A program made the position numbers and the translations under genes. Of a stretch of 64,000 nucleotides of DNA, positions 15,003 to 23,369 are shown one piece after another. The notes under the pieces were generated by a model that did not search any database, had not been told where the DNA came from, and was given only the letters and a program-made list of their open reading frames with translations. Every line of letters starts with the position of its first letter. Positions within the stretch are counted from its first letter, which is position 1. The stretch is from Cupriavidus gilardii (GTDB taxonomy: Bacteria; Pseudomonadota; Gammaproteobacteria; Burkholderiales; Burkholderiaceae): positions 558,001 to 622,000 of the forward strand of contig NZ_VZOV01000001.1 in assembly GCF_008801915.1 (NCBI RefSeq), in the 5' to 3' direction.

Positions 15003-15629
15003 ATCGCCCTGATATTGCGGCCGGCCGATGCGCGCCTCCGACGCCCTGACGCCGTAGTAGTAGTCGACGTTCTGGCTGCTGAGCCATTGCGCCGAGACAT
15101 GCGGCGTCAGCCGGAAATTGCCATATTGGAAGCCGCGGCTGACCTGCAGCGTGGCCCGGTTGCCATCGGCCGAGCCGAGCCATTCGGCCGAGACATTGGC
15201 AATGGGGTTGTGCCAGATCGCCGCGCCGCCGAACCACAGCCTGGCGTTGCGGTCGGCCATGCCTTCCAGCGCCCCGGAGTCCGAGGCCTCATAGCCGTCG
15301 CTCAGGCCGTAGCGCGTGCGCAGCCGGAACGAGACCGGGCCCAGCGAAGGCAGCTTCAGGTCCGCAGTGAGGCCGAACACGTGCACCCACCGGTTCTCGT
15401 ACGACAGCACCGGAATCACGCTGTAGTCGGTGCCGATATCGCGATAGGGCTTGCGCCGGGCCGCGGCGCCGACCCCGAGGCCCCACTGCGATTCGCCGGG
15501 CTGCAGCGCGGCATCGGCAACTTGCGCCCAGCCCTGTGGCGTCCACAGGCTGGCCAGCAAGGCAATGGCCGCCACAGCGGCCGGAAAGCGAATGGGTGTC
15601 GCGCGGCGACGAGATCTGGTTCGGTTCAT
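14832..15629 (-). CDS. MipA/OmpV-family outer-membrane protein
   Basis: Outer-membrane beta-barrel (265 aa) of the MipA/OmpV family, linked in other bacteria to the murein-synthesis scaffold and to permeability. It has a signal peptide (VAAIALLASLWTPQGWAQ), alternating aromatic strands through the body (FRLRTRYGLS, ARLWFGGAAIWHN) and a C-terminal Phe (VGYLYRF) as in barrel proteins. It is convergent with the QseC-like kinase and overlaps its 3' end by 171 bp. Placement beside a two-component pair suggests control by it, which is inference. Confidence 0.88.
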   Translation of the reverse strand: MNRTRSRRRATPIRFPAAVAAIALLASLWTPQGWAQVADAALQPGESQWGLGVGAAARRKPYRDIGTDYSVIPVLSYENRWVHVFGLTADLKLPSLGPVSFRLRTRYGLSDGYEASDSGALEGMADRNARLWFGGAAIWHNPIANVSAEWLGSADGNRATLQVSRGFQYGNFRLTPHVSAQWLSSQNVDYYYGVRASEARIGRPQYQGDSTVNFTAGLRVDYRLARHHGLFLDVSATRLGSGIKDSPIVDRSNTTTVQVGYLYRF

Positions 15630-16050
15630 TCTGGATGGGTAAGGCGAGGGTGGATCGGGAGGTCAGCAGGGCGGGCGATCGGCTGCGCCTGCTCCACGCG
15701 GGCACGCGCGAGCGCCAGTGCCCGGCACCGCAGGCACAGGCATGGGCCGTCGATGGCGGACGCAGGCGAGCCAGCCGGCGCCGCGGGCGCAGTCGTGGCG
15801 GAGCGGGGAGGAAGCATGGGAATCGGCACGGGACACCTTGCTGTTGCCGGGGCCGCCAAGGGCTGGCGTCCCCCGGTGCGAATCGTGCCGATGCCGGTTT
15901 AAGAAGTTATTAGCGACGGCGCCGCTGCCGGCGAGGCACTGCCCATGTCAGACGCGCACCGATGACACGCGCAGGTCCGGCTGCGCATACTGATCGGCAT
16001 CACCATGACCTTGGCCGCGGGACAGGAATCGACCGCGGCGTTGCGACGCC
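15630..16050. other. Intergenic gap, no feature recognised
   Basis: This 421-bp gap lies between the mipA-like gene start and the phosphatidylserine-decarboxylase-like gene, which are divergent. Open frames here are arginine- and proline-rich GC artefacts. It must hold both promoters, but no convincing -35/-10 pair, operator or hairpin was seen. Confidence 0.5.
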
Positions 16051-17307
16051 ATGCCATCACGGAACGCGCCTTCTTCCCCTGTCAGCGAGCGCAAGCGCCT
16101 CGGCAACTGGCTTCCCGCCGACGAATCCGCCGTGGCCGAATTCCGGCTGCGGCTATGCCGGCAAGCCAGGGAGAGCGCTGGCGGCGGCCCGCGATCCGAA
16201 GCGGTGCGCGCATTGCACACGCTGCTGCGCGACGACGCCACGCTGCGCATGGGCCTGACGCGCGCGATCGGCGAGGCGAGCGATGCGGGCTACGCGCTCG
16301 GTTATCGCGACATCGACGAGTTGATGCTGGTGGTCGACTATCTGATGTCGTACGCGCCGCCGTTCAGCGACAGCAGCCTGGTGGTGTGCCCGCTCAATGC
16401 CGTGTTCGACTGGCCGATGTGCATGCCGTCGGGCTACGCGGTGTTCCGGCACCCGGTGTTCAACAAGCAGATCCGGCGCGTGCTGACCGCGTGGTCGGCG
16501 TTCCTCGGCGGGCCGCACTCGCGGGCGCATCTGAATAGCGGATCGCCCGATGGCTGGTTCAGTGCCGAGGCGGACGCCAAGATCGGGCTCTCGCAGTTCG
16601 TCACGCATCGCGAGCTGCCGTACTGGGGCTTTCTGTCCTGGAACGACTTCTTCACGCGCCGTTTCCGTGAGGGCGCCAGGCCGGTGGAGGCCCCGGACGA
16701 CCCCAGGATCATCGTCAGCCCGTGCGAGGCGAAACCCTATGCGCTGCGCCGCGATGTCAGGCTGGCGGACGACTTCTGGATCAAATCGCAGCCGTACTCG
16801 CTGCGCGACATGGTGGGCGCGCACGAGGAAGACCTGGCGCGCCGCTTCGTCGGCGGCACGGTCTACCAGGCCTTCCTCAATGCCTACAGCTATCATCGCT
16901 GGCACGCGCCCGTCGGCGGCACCATCGTCAAGGCGTACAACCTGGCCGGCACCTACTACTCGTGCGCCGAGGCGCAGGGTCCCGATCCCGAGGGCCTGAA
17001 CGATTCGCAGGGCTATACCAGCGCGATGGCGGCCCGCGCGGTGATCGTCGTCGAGGCAGACGACCCGGCCGTCGGGCAGATTGCCTGCGTGTTCATCGGC
17101 ATGGGCGAGGTGTCGTCATGCAGGGTCGAGGTGGTGCCGGGCCAGCGGGTCAGCAAGGGCGAGGAACTCGGCTGCTTCCAGTACGGCGGATCGACGATCT
17201 GCATGCTGTTCGAGCCGGGCAAGGTCGACGAGATCGTCTGGGACCCGACGCGCATCGACGACCCGCCGATCGTCAAGGTCAATGCCCATCTGGCGACGGC
17301 GCGGTAG
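16051..17307 (+). CDS. Phosphatidylserine decarboxylase-family protein
   Basis: Pyruvoyl-dependent decarboxylase-family protein (418 aa). The catalytic C-terminal half contains the conserved HRWHAPVGG stretch and ends with FQYGGSTICMLFEPG. GGST is the self-cleavage site, where Ser becomes the pyruvoyl group. The long N-terminal extension (about residues 1-170) and the NDFFTRRF motif place it with the PSD-like proteins that carry an N-terminal associated domain. That group includes enzymes acting on soluble amino acids such as tryptophan as well as on lipids. It stands alone, so the substrate cannot be told; a second, housekeeping PSD elsewhere is likely. Confidence 0.85.
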   Translation: MPSRNAPSSPVSERKRLGNWLPADESAVAEFRLRLCRQARESAGGGPRSEAVRALHTLLRDDATLRMGLTRAIGEASDAGYALGYRDIDELMLVVDYLMSYAPPFSDSSLVVCPLNAVFDWPMCMPSGYAVFRHPVFNKQIRRVLTAWSAFLGGPHSRAHLNSGSPDGWFSAEADAKIGLSQFVTHRELPYWGFLSWNDFFTRRFREGARPVEAPDDPRIIVSPCEAKPYALRRDVRLADDFWIKSQPYSLRDMVGAHEEDLARRFVGGTVYQAFLNAYSYHRWHAPVGGTIVKAYNLAGTYYSCAEAQGPDPEGLNDSQGYTSAMAARAVIVVEADDPAVGQIACVFIGMGEVSSCRVEVVPGQRVSKGEELGCFQYGGSTICMLFEPGKVDEIVWDPTRIDDPPIVKVNAHLATAR

Positions 17308-17447
17308 CGGCGCCGTCGGTAAACACATCGCGGGTTCCCGCGCGCGCGCCGTCCGTGAACGGATCGACGCGGCCCTGATGGGCGCCGTCCAGATAGACGT
17401 TGCGTGCGCCGATGTCGCCGGCCCGCCCGCGCTTGCAAAGGCGGGCA

Positions 17448-17642
17448 GTGCCCGAACGGCTGGCGCATATCTTCGGGCGGTTTTACCGTGGCGATCCCGC
17501 GCGCAGCAATTCGGCGCAGTCCACCGGGCTGGGCCTGGCCATCGTCGACTCCATCATGCGGCTGCACGATGGGCGGGCGACGGTTTCGAGCCGGCCGGGG
17601 CTGACGGTGCTGGAGCTGGCGTTTCCGCTGCCGGCCGCGTGA
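17448..17642 (+). pseudogene. C-terminal fragment of a heavy-metal-type sensor kinase
   Basis: Only the last 65 residues of a HATPase domain remain: [20 protein letters not shown], then [20 protein letters not shown] and an ELAFPLPAA end. This is the typical C terminus of CusS/IrlS-type sensor kinases. No H-box, N-box or membrane part is present upstream in any frame, so it is a deletion remnant. The rest of 17308-17764 shows nothing else. Confidence 0.75.
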
Positions 17643-17764
17643 CCGCTTCCCGGATTGGCGGTGAACCGAGGGGAAGGCTTGCGGTGGCCGGCTGCGCCCG
17701 TGAATCGAGCGGATGAACAGTGGTGGCTGCCGCAAACGTCGATGCGATACGGCAACCGTCGCTG

Positions 17765-18481
17765 TCAGGCAGGGTCTGTCCGTTCGCTGTCGGCGACCGG
17801 CGGCGTGCCATCTGCGGCGTCCGCTGGCGAAGCCTGGGCAGGCGCCGGGGTGGATGGCTTCGCTCGCCGGCTGCGCAGCTGCTCCAGATGCCGCGCGCGA
17901 GCGGCATCGCGCGCCGACACCTGGCCGGCTTCCGCGCCGGCCAGGTCGACCCGCGGCGCGCCTTCGACCAGGCACGCCCAGTAGCGGCTGCCGCGGCACC
18001 ATTGCTTCAAGGCGTCGCGCAGTTCCTGCTCGGTCATCTGCAAGGCCGCGGCGTGCGGCAGCAGATCGTCGTAGACGCCGATCTTCAACGGCAGCTTGGC
18101 TGCCGGCGCCTTGGGGAAGGCGAGCGGGAACTGCTTCTGCAGTTTCCAGATATTGCGCACGGTCGGATCGACCGGCTCTTCGGTGCGCCGGGCGGCTGCC
18201 GGTTCCCGATGCGCTTTGCGCGGCGGCTTGGCGCTGGCGCCGGCGCCGGCGCCGGCAGGCCTGGTTCCGCCGGCCTTGGTCCCGCCATGTACGGCCTTGT
18301 CGCGCGCCGGCGCCTTGCCCGGCCGATGTTGTCCGTCGCCGCGCGACGTGTCCTTGCCCTGCTGGGCCGTCGCCTCCTTCGCGGGGCGGCGTGCGTCGGA
18401 TCGTCGTTCGGCGGGACGGCGCGAGGCCTCCCGTTGCCTGGCAAGTTCCGCTTTCAGTGCGGCGAGTTTTTCAAAGCCCAT
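17765..18481 (-). CDS. ProQ/FinO-family RNA chaperone
   Basis: RNA-binding protein (238 aa) of the ProQ/FINO family, which binds structured small RNAs and mRNA 3' ends. The FinO-like core is about residues 108-195, with FPLAFPKAPAAKLPLKIGVY, then LRDALKQWCRGSRYWACLV. It is preceded by a long basic, low-complexity arm rich in Arg, Lys, Ala and Pro, and followed by an acidic/Pro tail. A longer N-terminal arm than in E. coli ProQ is common in betaproteobacteria. It is monocistronic here and its RNA targets are not visible. Confidence 0.9.
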   Translation of the reverse strand: MGFEKLAALKAELARQREASRRPAERRSDARRPAKEATAQQGKDTSRGDGQHRPGKAPARDKAVHGGTKAGGTRPAGAGAGASAKPPRKAHREPAAARRTEEPVDPTVRNIWKLQKQFPLAFPKAPAAKLPLKIGVYDDLLPHAAALQMTEQELRDALKQWCRGSRYWACLVEGAPRVDLAGAEAGQVSARDAARARHLEQLRSRRAKPSTPAPAQASPADAADGTPPVADSERTDPA

Positions 18482-18566
18482 TTACGGTTCGGACAGCAAG
18501 TCCGGATAGCGAGTTCGGAGCGATTCTATCAGCGCGAAGCCATCCGGCGCCGGGCAGGGGCCTCGA

Positions 18567-19565
18567 TTACGTCGCGCTGATGCCCTTCGCCTTGACGATG
18601 GCGCTCCAGCGGTCGTAGTCCTTGTTCAGCCGCGCCTGCATCTGCTTGCCGTCCTGGAACGACGCAATGGCGCCGGCCGTCACCAGCTTCTGCTGCAGTT
18701 CCTTGTCGTTGGACAGGATCTCGCGCGTTTCGCTGGCGATGCGGTCGACGATCGCTTGCGGCGTATGGAGCGGCGCGATCAGGCCGCCCCACGAATCGAA
18801 GTCGAAGCCGCGGAAGCCCTGCTCGGATACCGTCTTCACGCCGGGCAGCAGCACCTTGGCATTGGGCGAGCTCAGCGCGATCGCCTTGAGCTTGCCGGCC
18901 CGGATATGCGGCAGCGCGGCCACGACGTCGGCGAACATGGTGCCGACCTGGCCGCCGAGCAGATCGGCGACGGCCGGCGCGCTGCCGCGGTAGGGCACGT
19001 GCATCATGTCGAAGCCGCCCAGGTCCTTCAGCTGCTCCATGGCCAGATGGCCGAAGCTGCCGGTGCCCGAGCTGGTGTAGTTCAGCGGCGTCTTGCTGGC
19101 CTTGGCAAAGCGGATCAGGTCCGCCAGTGTCTCGACGCCCGGCACCACGTTCGGGTTGATGACGATGGCCATCGGCAGCACGTAGACGGTTGCAACCGAC
19201 TGGAAGTCCTTCTTCACGTCGTACGCGCTGTTGTTGTACATCAGCGGAGCCAGCAGCGCCGGCATGCCGAACATCGACAGGTTGTAGCCATCGGGCGCGC
19301 TCTTGATGAAGCTGGCGGTGCCGATCGAACCGGACGCGCCGGGCTTGTTCTCGATGATGACCTGCTGACCCAGCCGTTCGGACAGCTTCTGCGCCACGAT
19401 GCGCGCGGCGGTGTCCGTCGGGCCGCCGGCGGGGAAGGCCACGACCATCTTGATGATCTTGTCCGGCCAGCCGTTGCGCGCGAACGCGGCGGGCATCATT
19501 GCGGCCATCGAGGCGGCGGCCCCGGCCTTGAGCATCTGGCGGCGGCTGAGGGTCAGCTTGGTCAT
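18567..19565 (-). CDS. Bug-family periplasmic substrate-binding protein (TctC-like)
   Basis: Periplasmic solute receptor (332 aa) of the Bug/TctC family, which binds small carboxylates. The Tat-like signal is LSRRQMLKAGAAASMAAMMP. Family marks are IKMVVAFPAGGPTDTAAR, VIIENKPGASG and the NYTSSGTGSFGHL/MEQLK region. No TctA/TctB membrane genes adjoin it, so it is one of the orphan receptors typical of Bordetella/Cupriavidus. It lies 47 bp downstream of a CoA-transferase on the same strand, so receptor and enzyme probably serve one acid. The ligand is not predictable. Confidence 0.92.
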   Translation of the reverse strand: MTKLTLSRRQMLKAGAAASMAAMMPAAFARNGWPDKIIKMVVAFPAGGPTDTAARIVAQKLSERLGQQVIIENKPGASGSIGTASFIKSAPDGYNLSMFGMPALLAPLMYNNSAYDVKKDFQSVATVYVLPMAIVINPNVVPGVETLADLIRFAKASKTPLNYTSSGTGSFGHLAMEQLKDLGGFDMMHVPYRGSAPAVADLLGGQVGTMFADVVAALPHIRAGKLKAIALSSPNAKVLLPGVKTVSEQGFRGFDFDSWGGLIAPLHTPQAIVDRIASETREILSNDKELQQKLVTAGAIASFQDGKQMQARLNKDYDRWSAIVKAKGISAT

Positions 19566-19612
19566 TCTGTTGTCTCCGTCTGTTGAGAGCGTCGATTGGG
19601 AAATTCGATGGC

Positions 19613-20827
19613 TCAGATGACGCCGCGCGACCGCAGATCCGCGATCGCGTCGTCGTCGAGCTGCAGCAGTTCCTTGAACACCTGCTCGGTGTGTTCGCCC
19701 ATATGCGGCGGCGGCATCCGCACCGGCATGCGCTGGCCGTCGATGGCGTACGGCGGCGCCAGCACCGACTGGACACCCGCCTCGCTGTCCTCGTAGCGAT
19801 GCAGCAGGCCGGCCTGGGCGGTGCGCTCGGACTGCAGCGCTTCGAACATTCCGAGCACCTCGCCGCAGGGGATCTGCGCAGCGGTCAGGCGCTGCAGCAG
19901 TTCGGCCCGCGTGAATTGCCGCAGCGCTTCGCGCAGCTGCGGCAGCAGCGTGTCGCGATGCTGCGAGCGCGCGGTGTTGGTGGCGAAGCGCTCGTCGTCG
20001 GCCCATTCGGGGCGATCGATCACGTCGCGACAGAATCGCTGGAATTGGCCGTTGTTGCCGACGGTGATCACCAGCGGGCCATCGGCGGCGTCGAACACGC
20101 CATAGGGCACGATCGACGGATGCGCATTGCCGAACTTGGCCGGATCCCCGCCCTGCAGCAGGGCTTCCATGCCGTAGTACGACGTGATCATCAGGCCGCA
20201 GTCGTACAGGGCCATCTGCACATGGCGGCCGCGTCCGCTCGACTGGCGCGCATACAGCGCCGCCAGGATCGCTTGCGCCGAATACATGCCGGTGAACATG
20301 TCGACCGCGGCCACGCCGAACTTCAGCGGACCCTGGCCGGCTTCGCCGTTGGTCGCCATCACGCCGGCCTCGCCCTGCACGACCAGGTCATAGCCGGGCC
20401 GTTCGGCCTCGGGCGTGAAGCGGGCGTAGCCGGAGATCGAGCAGTACACCAGGCGGGGATTGAGCTCGGCCAGTTGTTCGTAGCCCAGGCCCAGCTTTTC
20501 GGCGCCGCCGACCTTGAAGTTCTGGATCACGACGTCGCTGCGCGCCGCCAGCTCCCGGGCCAGCTTCAAGCCGGCTTCGCTTTGCAGGTCCAGCGTGATC
20601 GAGCGCTTGTTGCGGTTGGCGCTGTTGAAGTACGACGTGTTGCGCGTGCCGATGCGCAGGCCCCAGTCGCGGGTGTCATCGCCACGGGCCGGGTGTTCGA
20701 CCTTGATGACGTCGGCGCCGAGGTCGGCCAGCGCCATCGCGCACATCGGCCCCGCCAGCACGCGCGACAGGTCCAGGACCCGCACGCCGGCCAGCGGCAG
20801 CGCTGCGGCATTGTTTTCGTGATGCAT
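19613..20827 (-). CDS. CaiB/BaiF-family CoA-transferase
   Basis: Family III CoA-transferase (404 aa) that moves CoA between acyl-CoA and a free carboxylate. Family signatures are VLDLSRVLAGPMCAM, DVIKVEHPARGDDTRDWG (with the catalytic Asp expected further on in the YDLVVQGEAGVM region) and NRNKRSITLDL. Length is normal. It is the first gene of an operon with a Bug receptor and is divergent from a LysR regulator, a common layout for import and activation of an organic acid. Substrate unknown. Confidence 0.92.
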   Translation of the reverse strand: MHHENNAAALPLAGVRVLDLSRVLAGPMCAMALADLGADVIKVEHPARGDDTRDWGLRIGTRNTSYFNSANRNKRSITLDLQSEAGLKLARELAARSDVVIQNFKVGGAEKLGLGYEQLAELNPRLVYCSISGYARFTPEAERPGYDLVVQGEAGVMATNGEAGQGPLKFGVAAVDMFTGMYSAQAILAALYARQSSGRGRHVQMALYDCGLMITSYYGMEALLQGGDPAKFGNAHPSIVPYGVFDAADGPLVITVGNNGQFQRFCRDVIDRPEWADDERFATNTARSQHRDTLLPQLREALRQFTRAELLQRLTAAQIPCGEVLGMFEALQSERTAQAGLLHRYEDSEAGVQSVLAPPYAIDGQRMPVRMPPPHMGEHTEQVFKELLQLDDDAIADLRSRGVI

Positions 20828-20886
20828 GGTCAGCGTCCCCTCCGCGGGGACGATCCGGTGAAATTGGTCAGCGCAGATTGTCTATA

Positions 20887-20924
20887 TGTTGATAAAGTTT
20901 GACAATTGCAACGACCAATCAACA
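20887..20924. promoter_or_regulatory. Candidate LysR operator between divergent lysR and CoA-transferase gene
   Basis: The inverted repeat TGTTGAT (20887-20893) and ATCAACA (20918-20924) brackets an AT-rich stretch that contains TTGACAATTG. A second TTGACAATG copy sits at the lysR start. The site lies between the two divergent genes, where LysR-type regulators usually bind. Symmetry and position support it; no known consensus is claimed. Confidence 0.5.
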
Positions 20925-20947
20925 TAGATGACAACTCGGAGTTGACA

Positions 20948-21850
20948 ATGGATTTGAGCGCGCTGTCGCTGCTGGTAGACATCATCGACGCCGGCAACCT
21001 GAGCCGGGCCGCCCGGCAACTGGGCATGAGCCGGGCCAATGTCAGCAAGCGCCTCAATCACTTCGAGCGGCAGCTGGGCGCGGAACTGCTCAGGCGCAGC
21101 ACCCGCCAGCTCGAGCCGACCGAACTCGGCCGGCAACTCTACGAACACGGCCGCGCGATCCGGCACGAGCTGTTGGCGGCACGCGAGTCCGTGCAGAGCC
21201 TGGGCAAGCGGCTCAGCGGCACGGTGCGACTTGCCGTGCCGAGCGGCTTTGGCCAGCACACGATGTCGGCCTGGTTCATCGAGTTCATGCGGATGTATCC
21301 GGCCATCACGCTGAACGTGATCTTCGACAACGACATCGAGGACCTGATCAAGGGCGCGGTGGACTTTTCCATCCGCGTGATGGGCGAGACGCCGACCAAT
21401 GCGGTGGCGCACAGCCTCGGCGACATCGAGTATGTCGCCTGCGCGACGCCCGAGCTGGCCCGCGAGGTCGGCATGCCGGGCTCGCTCGAGCCACTGCGCG
21501 ACCTGCCGCTGATCACCTCCGAGTTGACCGGCGAGCGTCTGCAACTGGCCGGACTGTGGGGAACGGCCGGCGCTCGGCCGCATATCCGGCCCCGGCTGAT
21601 GTCGGCCAACTTCTTCTTCCTGCGCGATGCGATTCTGCAGGGGATCGGCGTGGGCCTGGTGCCGCAGTACATGGTGGCCACCGATCTGGCGGCCGGGACC
21701 CTGGTTCAGCTGCCGCTGCCGCCGCGGGAGCTGGCCTTCCTGCGGACCACGATGTATCTGCTGTATATGCCGGCCCGGTACCAGACTCGCGCCGTGACGA
21801 CGCTCATTGCGTTTCTGCGGGAGAAGGCGATGGCGGCGATGGCGCAGTAG
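20948..21850 (+). CDS. LysR-type transcriptional regulator
   Basis: LysR regulator (300 aa). The N-terminal winged HTH is LSALSLLVDIIDAGNLSRAA and then MSRANVSKRLNHFERQLGAE. The effector-binding domain starts near SGTVRLAVPSGFG. ATG 20948 is chosen over an upstream TTG at 20906 because it has GGAG at correct spacing and matches the family N terminus. It is divergent from the CoA-transferase/Bug operon and is its likely regulator. Its 3' end overlaps the convergent udgX-like gene by 47 bp. Confidence 0.92.
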   Translation: MDLSALSLLVDIIDAGNLSRAARQLGMSRANVSKRLNHFERQLGAELLRRSTRQLEPTELGRQLYEHGRAIRHELLAARESVQSLGKRLSGTVRLAVPSGFGQHTMSAWFIEFMRMYPAITLNVIFDNDIEDLIKGAVDFSIRVMGETPTNAVAHSLGDIEYVACATPELAREVGMPGSLEPLRDLPLITSELTGERLQLAGLWGTAGARPHIRPRLMSANFFFLRDAILQGIGVGLVPQYMVATDLAAGTLVQLPLPPRELAFLRTTMYLLYMPARYQTRAVTTLIAFLREKAMAAMAQ

Positions 21851-23369
21851 CGGCCGCGGTGGCGAGTTCGCGGCCTTTCGCGATGGCCTGGGCGATCGCC
21901 GAGACGATGTCCTCGCGCTTGCCGGCGTCATCGACCCGCAACGCATAGGACGGGTGCCAGGTGGCGACCAGCCAAGCGTCGCCAAGCCGCGCCGGCGCGT
22001 TCAGGTAGTCGCGCAGGCTGGCCGTTGCGCCCAGGATCGCGCCCAGCGCGGTGGCGCCCAACGTGACGATGACCGCGGGCCGCACCCGTGCCCGTTCCTC
22101 TTCGAGCCAATGGGCGCAGGCCTGGACCTCGCGCTGGGCCGGCGTCTTGTGCAGGCGCCGTTTGCCGCGCGCGATCCACTTGAAATGCTTGACCGCATTG
22201 GTCACGTAGACGGAGTCGGGCGGCACGCCGGCCCGGCGCATCGCCTCGTCCAGCACCTTGCCCGCCGGCCCGACGAAGGCGCGCCCGGCGAGATCTTCCT
22301 GATCGCCCGGTTGCTCGCCGACCAGCATGATGCGGGCCGTCTGCGGACCGTGGCCCGGCACGGCCTGGGTCGCATGGCGCCACAGCTCGCAGCGGCGGCA
22401 TTGGTCCAGCGAAGAGGGCGCCGGGCGCAGCGGCTGCGCATCCTCGGGATTCACCGCGACCGGCTTGCCCCTCATCGTGCCGACCGCGCCAGCCTGTGCG
22501 ACGCGGCGTGCGCCGTTGCGGGCGTCGGCGATCATCGCCGGTATCAGCCGGCCCTCGGGCAGCCCCTTCCAGAAGCGCACCGGCATGTGCTGCTCGAGCG
22601 CGGCTTCGTTCAGGCGGGCCGGATTGAAAATGCTGCGGTAATAGGCCAGCCACAGCGGCTCGATGTCGTCGGCGGCCGCGCCTGCGCGCAGCGCCTGGAC
22701 ATCGATGCCGGGCACCGCATCCGAGATCGCACCGGCCGGTGTCGCGGACACCTGCAGCGTATGGCCGTCCCACAGCGCCGCGCCCTGGGGCGTGCCGATC
22801 CACCACGACGAACCGCCCATGCGGCGCGCGAAGTGGTCGGCGGCGTCGGCCAGCACGTCGTGCTCGGGCTCGTACCAGGCGAGGTATTCCGGGCTCCCGC
22901 CACTGCTGCGTCGATGAAACCGCACGTAGGCAATCATGTCGTGGTGGGCGCGCCGCACCGATTTGGCCATCGCGTGCAGCCGCGCACCGTCTTCGTCGGC
23001 GGGCGAGGCCGCCGCGCGATCGCCCTGGCACCATCGCCACAGCACCCGATAGAGGAAGGCCCAGCGTTGCGGCGAGCGGTGGCGCGCGGCCTGCTGCAGC
23101 AGGGCGGCCAACGCCTTCGACACACGGACCATCGGGGCGGCGCCGACGGCCTGCTGGCACTCCGCGGATGGCAGGTCATCACCGGCCATCGGCGCGGGGC
23201 CGGCATCGAGCAGCATCAGCTGTGCCGTGCCGGTGCAGGCAGCCGAACCCCGTTCCGCCCAGGTGACGGCCTCCGGGGGCCAACCGGCCGCCAGCGCGCG
23301 CAAGGCCTGCGCACGCCAGCCCGCGTAGCCGCCGTCGACCACCAGTACCGGCGAGCTGGCGCCGCTCAT
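21804..23369 (-). CDS. UdgX-family uracil-DNA glycosylase with N-terminal DUF4130 domain
   Basis: Fusion protein (521 aa). Residues about 80-290 form a DUF4130 domain. Residues about 315-500 form a family-4-like uracil-DNA glycosylase: CRRC (C324, C327) and C418 fit an Fe-S cluster, GEQPGDQEDLAGRAFVGPAG is the uracil-binding motif A, and WHPSYALR is motif B. The loop KRRLHK (H407) is the hallmark of UdgX, in which that histidine attacks the deoxyribose and leaves the enzyme covalently joined to the DNA after uracil removal. It overlaps the radical-SAM gene by 4 bp (ATGA), downstream of a LexA-type box. It likely acts in SOS-linked uracil repair or capture. Confidence 0.93.
   Translation of the reverse strand: MSGASSPVLVVDGGYAGWRAQALRALAAGWPPEAVTWAERGSAACTGTAQLMLLDAGPAPMAGDDLPSAECQQAVGAAPMVRVSKALAALLQQAARHRSPQRWAFLYRVLWRWCQGDRAAASPADEDGARLHAMAKSVRRAHHDMIAYVRFHRRSSGGSPEYLAWYEPEHDVLADAADHFARRMGGSSWWIGTPQGAALWDGHTLQVSATPAGAISDAVPGIDVQALRAGAAADDIEPLWLAYYRSIFNPARLNEAALEQHMPVRFWKGLPEGRLIPAMIADARNGARRVAQAGAVGTMRGKPVAVNPEDAQPLRPAPSSLDQCRRCELWRHATQAVPGHGPQTARIMLVGEQPGDQEDLAGRAFVGPAGKVLDEAMRRAGVPPDSVYVTNAVKHFKWIARGKRRLHKTPAQREVQACAHWLEEERARVRPAVIVTLGATALGAILGATASLRDYLNAPARLGDAWLVATWHPSYALRVDDAGKREDIVSAIAQAIAKGRELATAAATAPSPPSPSPAETQ

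Noticed and set aside
15015..15902. Plus-strand frame over the mipA-like gene
   Set aside because: Antisense to a gene with signal peptide and barrel C terminus; no domain.
20906..20950. TTG 20906 as the lysR start
   Set aside because: ATG 20948 has a ribosome site and begins exactly where LysR similarity starts; the upstream part overlaps the operator.
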